DNA of 16,568 bases from JBFHNV01 sp041593595. Its GTDB lineage: Bacteria; Pseudomonadota; Gammaproteobacteria; HK1. The stretch lies in the NCBI GenBank assembly GCA_041593595.1, contig JBFHNV010000136.1, positions 1 through 16,568 of the forward strand, read 5' to 3'. Below are positions 7,495 to 14,790 of the stretch, piece after piece. Below the pieces are notes generated by a model that was given only the letters and a program-made list of their open reading frames with translations, was not told where the DNA came from and did not search any database. Each line of letters begins with the position of its first letter. Position 1 is the stretch's first letter. The translations under genes and the position numbers were made by a program.

Positions 7495-8228
7495 GACGCG
7501 GCGGCCGGCCCGCCCAGCACGCGCCCGGCCTCCAGCTCCACGGTGCGGTCGCAGGGCTCGGTGAGGCGCACGTCGTGGGTCACGAGCACCAGCGTGGTGT
7601 CGCGCTCGCGGTTGAGATCGAACATGAGCTCGATGATGCGCTCGCCGGTGCGCTGGTCCAGGTTGCCCGTGGGCTCGTCGGCGAACAGTAGCGCCGGGCT
7701 GCCGGCGAAGGCGCGGGCAATGGCGACCCGCTGCTGCTCGCCCCCGGAGAGCTGGCGCGGGTAGTGGCCCAGGCGCTCGCCGAGGCCCACCCGGTCAAGC
7801 ACCGCCCGCGCCTCCTCCCGGGGCCGCGAGCTGCCGGCGAGCTCCAGGGGCAGCATCACGTTCTCCAGCGCCGTGAGTCCCGGCAGGAGCTGGAAGGACT
7901 GGAACACGAAGCCGACCCGGCTCGCCCGCAGCCGCGCCCGGCCGTCCTCGTCCAGCGCCGTCAGGTCCTGCCCGTCCAGGTACACGCGCCCGCTGGTGGG
8001 CTCGTCCAGGCCCGCCAGCAGCCCGAGCAGGGTGCTCTTGCCGGAGCCGGACGCGCCCACGATGGCCAGAGACTCGCCCTTCGCCACGGCCAGGTACACG
8101 CCGTCCAGGATCACGAGCTCACCGTCGGGGGTGTCCACCCGCTTGCCCAGGTTCTCGGCGCACAGCTGCTCGGCGCCGGCGGCGCGCCGGGGCTCGGGTG
8201 TGGGCATGCGGGACTGGGGTATGGCCAT
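7491..8228 (-). CDS. ybbA: ABC transporter ATP-binding protein, YbbA-like
   Basis: This is a 245-residue ATPase of the LolD/MacB/YbbA group, which powers the adjoining permease at the inner membrane. All catalytic parts are visible: Walker A GASGSGKST (58-66), Q-loop Gln110, signature LSGGEQQ (160-166), Walker B LLFADEPT (180-187) and switch His218 in VTHD. The N-terminus is about 20 residues longer than in E. coli YbbA. Met8 (position 8207) is an alternative start, and neither has a strong Shine-Dalgarno sequence. It is the first gene of a two-gene operon with the permease, overlapping it by 4 bases (ATGA type). The 165-base divergent gap to the dehydrogenase gene must hold its promoter. Confidence 0.95.
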   Translation of the reverse strand: MAIPQSRMPTPEPRRAAGAEQLCAENLGKRVDTPDGELVILDGVYLAVAKGESLAIVGASGSGKSTLLGLLAGLDEPTSGRVYLDGQDLTALDEDGRARLRASRVGFVFQSFQLLPGLTALENVMLPLELAGSSRPREEARAVLDRVGLGERLGHYPRQLSGGEQQRVAIARAFAGSPALLFADEPTGNLDQRTGERIIELMFDLNRERDTTLVLVTHDVRLTEPCDRTVELEAGRVLGGPAAAS

Positions 8229-8271
8229 GGGTTGCGGGAAACGGCTGCGGGGCGCCGCGCCCCGTGAACAA

Positions 8272-8294
8272 GGGCCGCACTCTACCTGCGGCCC
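8272..8294. repeat. Inverted repeat in the ybbA/SDR divergent gap
   Basis: GGGCCGC (8272-8278) and GCGGCCC (8288-8294) form a perfect 7-bp stem with a 9-base loop about 45 bases upstream of the ybbA-like start. On the minus strand it would sit in the 5' leader of that operon. It could affect its expression or be a chance GC-rich dyad. Confidence 0.4.
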
Positions 8295-8393
8295 GTGCGC
8301 GGCCCCACGGCGCCCGTCACGGAGTACCCGCGGGTGACGAAACGGTATGCTTTCGGTACGTCACGCCCCCGCCCTTTCCCGGAGCACACGCCC

Positions 8394-9161
8394 ATGCCCC
8401 TGACCTTCGATCTGAGCGACCGTCCGGCCCTGGTGACCGGCGCGTCCGGCGGCCTCGGTGAGCAGTTCGCACGCACCCTCGCGGCCCACGGTGCGCCGGT
8501 GGCCCTGGCGGCGCGCCGCCGCGAGCGCCTGGAGCAGGTGGCCGGCGAGATCGAGGACTCCGGCGGGCGCGCGGTGGCGGTGGCCATGGACGTCACCGAC
8601 TCGGGCTCCGTGAAGGCAGCCTTCGCGCAGGCGCAGGATGCCCTGGGCATCGTGCGGGTGGTGGTCAACAACTCCGGTGTGGCCACCACCACCGCGGCCC
8701 TGGACACGGAGGACGAGGACTGGGATCACGTCGTGGACACCAACCTCAAGGGCCCCTTCCTGGTGGCCCGGGAGGGCGCGCGGCGCATGCGCGACGCGGG
8801 GGTGGAGGGCACCGTCATCAACATCGCGTCCATCCTGAGCTACCGGGTGACGGCGGGCGTGGCCTCCTACGCCGCGTCGAAGGCAGGCTTGCGACAGCTC
8901 ACCGGCGCGCTGGCGCTGGAGCTCGCGCGCCACGGCATCCGCGTGAACGCCATCGCACCCGGCTACATCGAGACGGACATGAACCGCGAGTTCTTCGCAA
9001 GCGAGCCGGGCAAGGCCATGATCAAGCGCATCCCCCAGCGCCGTATCGGACAGCCGTCGGACCTGGACGGCGCACTGCTGCTCCTCGCCTCCGACGCCTC
9101 GTCCTTCATGACCGGCTCCACCATCGTGGTGGACGGCGGCCACCTGATGTCCGGGCTGTAG
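8394..9161 (+). CDS. Short-chain dehydrogenase/reductase (SDR)
   Basis: This is a 255-residue NAD(P)-dependent oxidoreductase of the classical SDR family, the usual length. The cofactor motif TGASGGLG is at residues 15-22, DV at 66-67, and NNSG (variant of NNAG) at 92-95. The catalytic tetrad is Asn117, Ser146, Tyr159 and Lys163, followed by PGYIETDM. ATG 8394 is preferred over an upstream open frame because it gives the normal N-terminus and has GGAG at 8380-8383. A -10-like TATGCT at 8346-8351 lies in front. The typical substrate is a hydroxyacyl-CoA or other secondary alcohol, and the exact one cannot be read. The next genes (kinase and DUF6285) suggest a hydroxyacyl-CoA role like LvaD, or a FabG-like one. 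They are separated by 182 bases containing a strong hairpin, so co-transcription is not certain. Confidence 0.93.
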   Translation: MPLTFDLSDRPALVTGASGGLGEQFARTLAAHGAPVALAARRRERLEQVAGEIEDSGGRAVAVAMDVTDSGSVKAAFAQAQDALGIVRVVVNNSGVATTTAALDTEDEDWDHVVDTNLKGPFLVAREGARRMRDAGVEGTVINIASILSYRVTAGVASYAASKAGLRQLTGALALELARHGIRVNAIAPGYIETDMNREFFASEPGKAMIKRIPQRRIGQPSDLDGALLLLASDASSFMTGSTIVVDGGHLMSGL

Positions 9162-9237
9162 CAGCCGGCCAGCCCGGGAACGGTCTCTGGCCATGTCGCG
9201 TGCTCACGCCGGTCGCCCTGCAGGTGCACGCTTGCCT

Positions 9238-9271
9238 GCGATCGGCTCCTCGTGATGGCACGAGGGATCGC
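9238..9271 (+). other. Strong bulged RNA hairpin between SDR and kinase genes
   Basis: GCGATC (9238-9243) pairs with GATCGC (9266-9271), and CCTCGTG (9248-9254) pairs with CACGAGG (9259-9265) around an ATGG loop. This gives 13 base pairs with one 4-base bulge (GGCT). No U-run follows, so it is not a standard terminator. It could be a rho-type 3' end or transcript-stabilising structure for the dehydrogenase gene, or a leader element for the kinase operon. Confidence 0.5.
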
Positions 9272-9343
9272 CATTCGCCGGCACGCGGACGCTTGCGGTG
9301 CAATCCGGTTCTCGCGACGTCCGCGCCAGGAACCACCCCGTCA

Positions 9344-10363
9344 ATGACCACCCTCGATTCCACGGCCCTGCGCACCTGGCTCGCCGAGGCCCTCGGCGGC
9401 GACGTCACCGTCGCGCCCCCGCGACGCCTCTCCGGCGGTGCCGTCCAGGAGAACTGGGCCGTGGACGCTCACGTGCGCGGCGGATCCCTCGCGGGCACCC
9501 AGGCCCTGGTGCTGCGCGCCGATGCGCCGTCGGGCATCGCGGCCAGCATGAACCGGGCCGAGGAGTATGCGGTGCTGCGCGCGGCCCACGAGATCGGGGT
9601 CACCGTGCCCGAGCCCCTGGCGGTGTGCGAGGACGAGGACGTCATCGGCCGGCGCTTCTACCTGATGCGCAGGCTCCCGGGCCTCGCCGCGGGCCACCGC
9701 CTGGTGAAGGATCCGGCCATCGACGGGGAGGCCCTGGCGGAGCGCCTGGGCGCCGAGCTCGCCCGCCTGCACGCCGCGCGCCCGCCGTATCCCGGCCTCG
9801 AGTTCCTGGCCGAGCCGGATCTCACGCCGGCCCTGTACCGGGTGCAGACCTACCGCGGCTGGCTGGACGCGCTGCCGCGCCCGCGGCCCACGCTCGAGTG
9901 GGCGCTGCGCTGGCTGGAGCGCTTCGCGCCCACGGACGAGACCCTGGTGCTCACCCACGGCGACTACCGCACCGGCAACTACCTGGTGGACGCCGGCACC
10001 CTCACCGGGATCCTGGACTGGGAGTTCGCCGGCTGGAGCCACCCGGACGAGGACCTGGGGTGGTTCTGCGCCCGCTGCTGGCGCTTCGGGCGCGACGACC
10101 GGGAGGCCGGCGGTATCGGCAGCCGCGACGCCTTCTACCGGGGCTACGAGCGGGCCGCCGGCGTGACGGTGGATCGCGAGGCCATCGCATACTGGGAGGT
10201 GATGGCCACCGTGCGCTGGGCCGTGCTCGCGCTGCAGCAGGGGGAGCGCCACCTGGGCGGGAGCGAGCGATCCCTGGAGCTCGCGTTGACCGCGCGCCTG
10301 GTGCCGGAGCTGGAGCTGGATGCGCTGGACCAGGTGGAGCGCATCCTGAAGGTGGCCGGATGA
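9344..10363 (+). CDS. APH-fold phosphotransferase, LvaA/ACAD10-like kinase
   Basis: This is a 339-residue member of the aminoglycoside-phosphotransferase fold (COG3173 group), whose members in catabolic clusters phosphorylate 4-hydroxyacyl-CoA rather than antibiotics. The N-lobe carries LVLR (55-58, Arg in the usual Lys position). The catalytic loop is HGDYRTGN (205-212, with Asp207 and Asn212) and the metal-binding Asp225 lies in ILDWE. 'SHPDEDLGWFCARCWRF' follows, as is typical of ACAD10/11-type kinases. The frame is open 48 codons upstream, but ATG 9344 gives the conserved N-terminus; AGGA at 9327-9330 is somewhat distant (13 bases). It overlaps the DUF6285 gene by 4 bases. The pair matches LvaA-LvaB of the Pseudomonas putida levulinate operon. 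An antibiotic-resistance role is unlikely from the context. Confidence 0.88.
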   Translation: MTTLDSTALRTWLAEALGGDVTVAPPRRLSGGAVQENWAVDAHVRGGSLAGTQALVLRADAPSGIAASMNRAEEYAVLRAAHEIGVTVPEPLAVCEDEDVIGRRFYLMRRLPGLAAGHRLVKDPAIDGEALAERLGAELARLHAARPPYPGLEFLAEPDLTPALYRVQTYRGWLDALPRPRPTLEWALRWLERFAPTDETLVLTHGDYRTGNYLVDAGTLTGILDWEFAGWSHPDEDLGWFCARCWRFGRDDREAGGIGSRDAFYRGYERAAGVTVDREAIAYWEVMATVRWAVLALQQGERHLGGSERSLELALTARLVPELELDALDQVERILKVAG

Positions 10364-10758
10364 GCGCAGAGCGTCCCGACGCCCTGGAGCTGCTGGAGGT
10401 GGCGCGGGAGACGCTGCTCCAGCGGGTGTTGCCGGAGCTCGAGGGGGATGCCCGCTACCAGGCACTGATGATCGCCAACGCCATGGCCATCGCCATCCGC
10501 GAGCTGACCCCTGGTGCGGTGGAGCTCGAGGCGGAGCTCGAGCGCCTGCGCGGGCTCTACGAGGGCGAGGGCCAGAGCGGTCTCTCGGGACCCGGCGCCC
10601 TGGAGTTCCTGGAGGAGCAGCTCGCGAAGGATCTGCGCGCCGGCGAGCTGGACGGCGGTCCGCAGCTCGGCGTGCGGCGGCTGCTGCGGGCGCGCACGGA
10701 GGCACGGGTGCGGGTGAGCAACCCGAAGCGCCTGGACCGCGAGCGAGGAAAGGGTTGA
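10360..10758 (+). CDS. DUF6285 protein, LvaB-like kinase partner
   Basis: This is a 132-residue soluble, largely helical protein rich in Leu, Glu and Arg. It begins MSAERPDALELLEVARETLL, followed by 'ALMIANAMAIAIREL' and a C-terminal Arg-rich tail. This is the DUF6285 pattern that nearly always sits directly after an APH-fold kinase in acyl-CoA catabolic clusters. In P. putida the small LvaB protein is needed with LvaA for phosphorylation of 4-hydroxyvaleryl-CoA; equating this protein with LvaB is my inference from size, order and family. ATG 10360 overlaps the kinase stop (ATGA), so the two are translationally coupled and probably form a complex. It ends 36 bases before the oxidoreductase start. 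Confidence 0.85.
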   Translation: MSAERPDALELLEVARETLLQRVLPELEGDARYQALMIANAMAIAIRELTPGAVELEAELERLRGLYEGEGQSGLSGPGALEFLEEQLAKDLRAGELDGGPQLGVRRLLRARTEARVRVSNPKRLDRERGKG

Positions 10759-10794
10759 GTATGCTCGGCCACTGATCCGCGCGGACCCGAGCCC

Positions 10795-13700
10795 ATGAGC
10801 GACAGCGGCACGCAGCCCACACGCCCCGTCTCCCTGGACGACAAGTACACGCTCAGACAAGGCCGGGTGTTCATGACCGGCATCCAGGCCCTGGTGCGCC
10901 TGCCCCTGGAGCAGCGCTGGCGCGACGCGCAGGCCGGCCACGACACCGCCGGCTACATCACCGGCTATCGCGGCTCGCCGCTGGGCGCCTACGACCAGCA
11001 GCTGTGGCGCGCCATGACCCACCTCAACGCCCAGCGGGTGGTGTTCAACCCCGGCGTCAACGAGGACCTGGCGGCCACCGCCTGCTGGGGCACCCAGCAG
11101 GCAGAGCTCTCCGGCGAGGGCGCCCACGGCGGCGTGTTCGCCATCTGGTACGGCAAGGGCCCCGGCGTGGATCGCTCCGGCGACGCGTTGCGCCACGGCA
11201 ACCTGGCCGGCACCTCGCCGCTCGGCGGCGTGGTGTGCCTGCTGGGCGACGACCACACCTGCGAGTCCTCCACGACCGCGCACCACAGCGAGTACGCCAT
11301 GGTGGACGCCATGATCCCGGTGCTGAACCCGGCCGGGGTGCAGGAGATCCTGGACTACGGCCTGTACGCCATCGCCATGTCGCGGTTCTCAGGCGCCTGG
11401 ACCGCGCTCAAGTGCGTGCACGACACGGTGGAGGCGGCGGCGTCGGTGGACGTGGGCACCGAGCGCGTGCGCATCGTGACGCCTGGCGACTACATGGCGC
11501 CGGAGGGCGGCCTGCACATCCGCTGGCCGGACACGGCGCTGGCCCAGGAGCGGCGCCTGCACGAGCACAAGCTGGAGGCCGTGAAGGCCTTCGCCCGCGC
11601 CAACCGCCTGGACAAGGTGATCATCGACGCGCCCGAGGCACGCATCGGCATCGTCACCACCGGCAAGAGCTACCTGGACACGCGCCAGGCCATGGACGAT
11701 CTCGATCTGGACGAGGCGGCGTGCCGGCGGCTGGGCGTGCGTCTCTACAAGGTGGCCATGCCCTTCCCCCTGGAGCCCGAGGGAGCGCGCGCCTTCTGCC
11801 AGGGGCTCGATCTGGTCATCGTGGTGGAGGAGAAGCGCGCGCTGATCGAGACCCAGCTCAAGGATCTGATGTACGGCCGCGAAGGCGCGCCGGCCATCAT
11901 CGGCAAGCGCGACGAGAAAGGCGCCCACCTGTTCCGCTCTGCGGGACGGCTCGACACCAACCACGTGGCGGCAGCCATCGGCCGGCGGATCCTGGAGCGG
12001 CGGAATGCCTCCCGCGTGGCCGAGCGTGCCGCTGGCCACGACGATGCCCGCGTGGCCGAGCGCACCGCCGCCATGGAGGCCCTGGTGATGCGCAACGTGG
12101 AGCCGGCCAGCACCATGCAGCGCATCCCCTACTTCTGCCCCGGCTGCCCCCATTCCAGCTCGACACGCGTGCCCGAGGGCAGCAAGGCCCTGGCCGGCAT
12201 CGGCTGCCATTATCTCGCCCAGTTCATGGAGCGCGAGACCGCCCGCTACACGCAGATGGGCGCCGAGGGCGCGAGCTGGATCGGCGAGGCGCCGTTCTCG
12301 AGGCGCGGCCACATGTTCCAGAACGTGGGCGACGGCACCTACTACCACTCGGGCCTGCTGGCCATCCGCGCCGCCATCGCCTCGAAGGTGAACATCACCT
12401 TCAAGATCCTCTACAACGACGCGGTGGCCATGACCGGCGGCCAGGGCATGGACGGGCCGCTCACCGTGCCGCGCATCACGCAGCAGATGCACGCGGAAGG
12501 GGCGCGGCGCGTGGTGGTGGTGAGCGACGAGCCGGACAAGTATCCCAAGGACGCAGGCTTCGCCCCGGGGGTCACCGTCCACCACCGTGACGCGCTGGAC
12601 AAGGTGCAGCGGGAGCTTCGCGAGATCTCCGGGACGACGGTGCTGGTCTACGACCAGACCTGCGCCGCCGAGAAGAGGAGGCGCAGGAAGCGCGGCCAGT
12701 TCCCGGACCCGCCGAAGCGCGTCTTCATCAACGAGGCCGTGTGCGAAGGCTGCGGCGATTGCGGCGTGAAGTCCAACTGCCTGGCGGTGGTGCCCCTGGA
12801 GACCGAGTTCGGCAGGAAGCGCGCCATCGACCAGTCCGCCTGCAACAAGGACTACTCGTGCCTGAAGGGCTTCTGCCCGAGCTTCGTCACGGTGCACGGC
12901 GGACGGCTGCGCAAGGGCCGGGCCATCGAGGAGGCGCAGGCCGTCTCCCCCGACGACGTCACCGTGGTGGCGCAGAGGCTCCCGGAGCCCGAGATCCCGA
13001 AGCTGGACCGCCCCTACGGCATCGTGGTCACCGGCGTGGGCGGCACCGGCGTGGTGACCATCGGCGCCCTCATCGGCATGGCCGCCCACCTGGACGGCAA
13101 GGGCTGCTCGATTCTCGATCAGCTCGGCCTTGCCCAGAAGGGCGGCAGCGTCATCAGCCACCTGCGCGTGGCCGAGCGCCCGGAGGACATCACCGCCACC
13201 CGCATCGCGTCCGGCGGCGCGGATCTCGTGCTCGGCGGGGATCTCCTCACCACCGGCAACACCGACACCCTGAACACCATGGCCGAGGGCCGCACGAAGG
13301 TCATTGCCAACAACCACGAGATCATGCCCGGCGACTTCACCCGCGCGGCGAACCTGGAGTTCCCAGGCGCCCGGATCCAGCGCGCCATCCAGGCCGCCAC
13401 CGGCGAGGGCGCCAGCGAGTTCGTGAACGCCACGCGCCTCGCCACCGCGCTGATGGGCGACGCCATCGCTACCAACCTGTTCCTGCTGGGCTACGCCTGG
13501 CAGCGCGGCCTGGTGCCCGTCTCCGCGGCGTCGCTCACCAGGGCCATCGAGCTCAACAACGTGGCCGTCGAGATGAACAAGCGCGCCTTCACCTGGGGCC
13601 GGCGCGCCGCGCTGGATTTGCAGGCGGTCGCCGCCCAGGCCTTCCCCAAGGGTCTGCCCGAGGCGAAGCGAGCGACGACCCTGGACGAGATCGTCGAGGT

Positions 13701-14334
13701 GCGGCGCGAGTTCCTGGTGCAGTACCAGGACGAGCAGTACGCGAAGCGCTACACGGACCTGGTGGAGCAGGTGCGCGCCGCCGAGCGCGAGAAGGCCAAG
13801 GGCTTGACCGGCCTCGCCGAGGCCGTGGCCCGCTGTTACTTCAAGCTGCTGGCCTACAAGGACGAGTACGAGGTGGCGCGGCTGTACACCGACCCGTCAT
13901 TCCGCGAGCGCCTGGAACAGACCTTCGAGGGGGACTACACGCTGCAGTTCCACCTGGCGCCGCCGCTGCTGGCGCGAATCGATCCGAACAGCGGGGAGCC
14001 GGTGAAGAAGGCGTACGGGCCGTGGATGATGAAGGTGTTCGAGCGGCTGGCGAAGCTCAAACGGCTGCGTGGGACGGTGCTGGATCCGTTCGGGTACACG
14101 GCGGAGCGGCGGATGGAGCGGGGGTTGATCCGGGAATACGAGGAGACGGTTCGCGAGTTGATGGAGGGGATGACGGCGGAGAACCATTCGGTGGCGGTGG
14201 AGATTGCGGCGTTGCCCAAGCACATCAAAGGATTCGGGCATGTGAAGCGAGAAAGCGTGGAAAGGGCGCGGGAGCGGCGACACGAGCTGATCTCGGGCCT
14301 CGGTGTCCAGTTGGCGAAAACGAAGGCGGCGTGA
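10795..14334 (+). CDS. Indolepyruvate:ferredoxin oxidoreductase family protein, fused alpha/beta subunits
   Basis: This is a 1,179-residue cytoplasmic iron-sulfur/thiamine enzyme that oxidatively decarboxylates 2-oxoacids (aryl-pyruvates or branched-chain) with CoA, giving acyl-CoA and reduced ferredoxin. Order of parts: the pyrimidine-binding thiamine domain (about 25-250, 'GYRGSPLGAYDQQLW'); the pyrophosphate-binding domain beginning near CPGCPH (Cys448) with MTGGQG (546-551); and a cluster motif C650-x2-C653-x2-C656-x5-C662, then C683, C689 and C694. Next is the gamma-type domain (VTGVGGTGVVTIG, 745-757, and 'LDQLGLAQKGGSVISHLR'), and last the DUF6537-type tail (about 1010-1130). The length and single-chain layout match proteobacterial fused IorAB proteins. 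Only a weak ribosome site precedes ATG 10795. It lies 36 bases after the DUF6285 gene, so it may share that transcript. The last 100 or so codons use G-ending codons more than the rest. The exact oxoacid cannot be read. Confidence 0.95.
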   Translation: MSDSGTQPTRPVSLDDKYTLRQGRVFMTGIQALVRLPLEQRWRDAQAGHDTAGYITGYRGSPLGAYDQQLWRAMTHLNAQRVVFNPGVNEDLAATACWGTQQAELSGEGAHGGVFAIWYGKGPGVDRSGDALRHGNLAGTSPLGGVVCLLGDDHTCESSTTAHHSEYAMVDAMIPVLNPAGVQEILDYGLYAIAMSRFSGAWTALKCVHDTVEAAASVDVGTERVRIVTPGDYMAPEGGLHIRWPDTALAQERRLHEHKLEAVKAFARANRLDKVIIDAPEARIGIVTTGKSYLDTRQAMDDLDLDEAACRRLGVRLYKVAMPFPLEPEGARAFCQGLDLVIVVEEKRALIETQLKDLMYGREGAPAIIGKRDEKGAHLFRSAGRLDTNHVAAAIGRRILERRNASRVAERAAGHDDARVAERTAAMEALVMRNVEPASTMQRIPYFCPGCPHSSSTRVPEGSKALAGIGCHYLAQFMERETARYTQMGAEGASWIGEAPFSRRGHMFQNVGDGTYYHSGLLAIRAAIASKVNITFKILYNDAVAMTGGQGMDGPLTVPRITQQMHAEGARRVVVVSDEPDKYPKDAGFAPGVTVHHRDALDKVQRELREISGTTVLVYDQTCAAEKRRRRKRGQFPDPPKRVFINEAVCEGCGDCGVKSNCLAVVPLETEFGRKRAIDQSACNKDYSCLKGFCPSFVTVHGGRLRKGRAIEEAQAVSPDDVTVVAQRLPEPEIPKLDRPYGIVVTGVGGTGVVTIGALIGMAAHLDGKGCSILDQLGLAQKGGSVISHLRVAERPEDITATRIASGGADLVLGGDLLTTGNTDTLNTMAEGRTKVIANNHEIMPGDFTRAANLEFPGARIQRAIQAATGEGASEFVNATRLATALMGDAIATNLFLLGYAWQRGLVPVSAASLTRAIELNNVAVEMNKRAFTWGRRAALDLQAVAAQAFPKGLPEAKRATTLDEIVEVRREFLVQYQDEQYAKRYTDLVEQVRAAEREKAKGLTGLAEAVARCYFKLLAYKDEYEVARLYTDPSFRERLEQTFEGDYTLQFHLAPPLLARIDPNSGEPVKKAYGPWMMKVFERLAKLKRLRGTVLDPFGYTAERRMERGLIREYEETVRELMEGMTAENHSVAVEIAALPKHIKGFGHVKRESVERARERRHELISGLGVQLAKTKAA

Positions 14335-14448
14335 GGCGACGAACGTAGATCGCGAAGTTCTTCAGACCCACGGCGCCAGAAGCGTTCCGGTTTGATGGCC
14401 CTTCGGGAAACGTTGACCCCGCGGAGAAATCAACTTTCACTTCCACAG

Positions 14449-14474
14449 AGCCGAACGAGCCAGAGCGTTCGGCT
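14449..14474. repeat. 9-bp inverted repeat with competing partner
   Basis: AGCCGAACG (14449-14457) pairs perfectly with CGTTCGGCT (14466-14474) around an 8-base loop. AGAGCGTTC (14462-14470), which overlaps the second arm, is also perfectly complementary to GAACGCTCT at 14505-14513, so two folds are mutually exclusive. No U-run follows on either strand. It could be a factor-independent-like 3' structure for the oxidoreductase gene or the trace of a repeat element. Confidence 0.45.
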
Positions 14475-14518
14475 TCAGCGTTCGCACGACGGCTGGCAGC
14501 GCATGAACGCTCTCCGGA

Positions 14519-14534
14519 TGACAGGCGCCTGTCA
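14519..14534. promoter_or_regulatory. Perfect 16-bp palindrome, possible operator
   Basis: TGACAGGCGCCTGTCA is a perfect dyad of two 8-base halves with no spacer, ending 35 bases before ATG 14570 of the broken DUF4411 toxin gene. Length and symmetry fit a dimeric regulator site such as an antitoxin operator. No candidate regulator gene is present in the window, so this is suggestive only. Confidence 0.35.
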
Positions 14535-14705
14535 GGAGTTGCAGCAACGCACTCTTACGAAGACGCGACATGTTCCCTTCGAGAACGGCAGCCAACGGAC
14601 TGTTGAAGGCATCGGTCGAGGTGCTCGATGAGCTTCAGAAGCTGGACGAAGACCTCCACGCCTGGTGCAAGGAGCGCCCGACGATGTTCGTGGAGGTAGA
14701 CGACG

Positions 14706-14713
14706 CCATCCAG
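14706..14713. repeat. Direct repeat, left copy (likely target-site duplication)
   Basis: CCATCCAG occurs here and again at 14783-14790, flanking the 69-bp insert. The bases just outside differ (G before the left copy, C before the right), so the repeat is exactly 8 bp, as expected for a transposition target-site duplication. Confidence 0.65.
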
Positions 14714-14782
14714 TTCGGAGAGTGCTTCCGGCTCGCTGAGCAAACCCAGAGACCGGCTCACACACAGAATTCTGGACACTCC
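14714..14782. mobile_element. 69-bp insert in the DUF4411 gene, probable small mobile element or IS relic
   Basis: The insert lies between two 8-bp direct repeats. Its right end is GGACACTCC (14774-14782), abutting the repeat; the inverse of this end, GGAGTGTCC, matches GGAGAGTGC at 14717-14725 in 7 of 9 positions, 3 bases in from the left repeat. It encodes nothing. The 8-bp duplication and the inward sequence AGAATTCTGTGTG (reading from the right end) recall termini of IS256-family elements, which commonly make 8-9 bp duplications. That family link is a tentative recollection. It could be a miniature element or the remnant of a larger one. Confidence 0.5.
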
Positions 14783-14790
14783 CCATCCAG
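14783..14790. repeat. Direct repeat, right copy (likely target-site duplication)
   Basis: This is the second copy of CCATCCAG. The DUF4411 frame resumes directly after it at 14791. Confidence 0.65.

Noticed and set aside
5032..7764. Plus-strand open frame of 910 codons opposite ybbP/ybbA
   Set aside because: The Gln/Arg/His-rich, low-complexity translation is the mirror of the ABC transporter genes, so it is a shadow of high GC.
9344..10363. Aminoglycoside resistance gene
   Set aside because: The fold is shared, but the adjacent DUF6285 gene and ACAD10-like motifs point to acyl-CoA catabolism.
11389..13317. Minus-strand open frame of 642 codons opposite the oxidoreductase gene
   Set aside because: It has the same shadow character, and the plus-strand gene has complete, ordered family motifs.
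14225..14446. Minus-strand open frame downstream of the oxidoreductase (begins VEVKVDFSAG at a GTG)
   Set aside because: It overlaps the end of the oxidoreductase gene in antisense and is unrecognised. Only its first 35 codons lie in free sequence, and the start is GTG without a ribosome site.
14449..14474. Possible integron attC site
   Set aside because: The arms do not fit the RYYYAAC/GTTRRRY core pattern and no integrase or second site is present.
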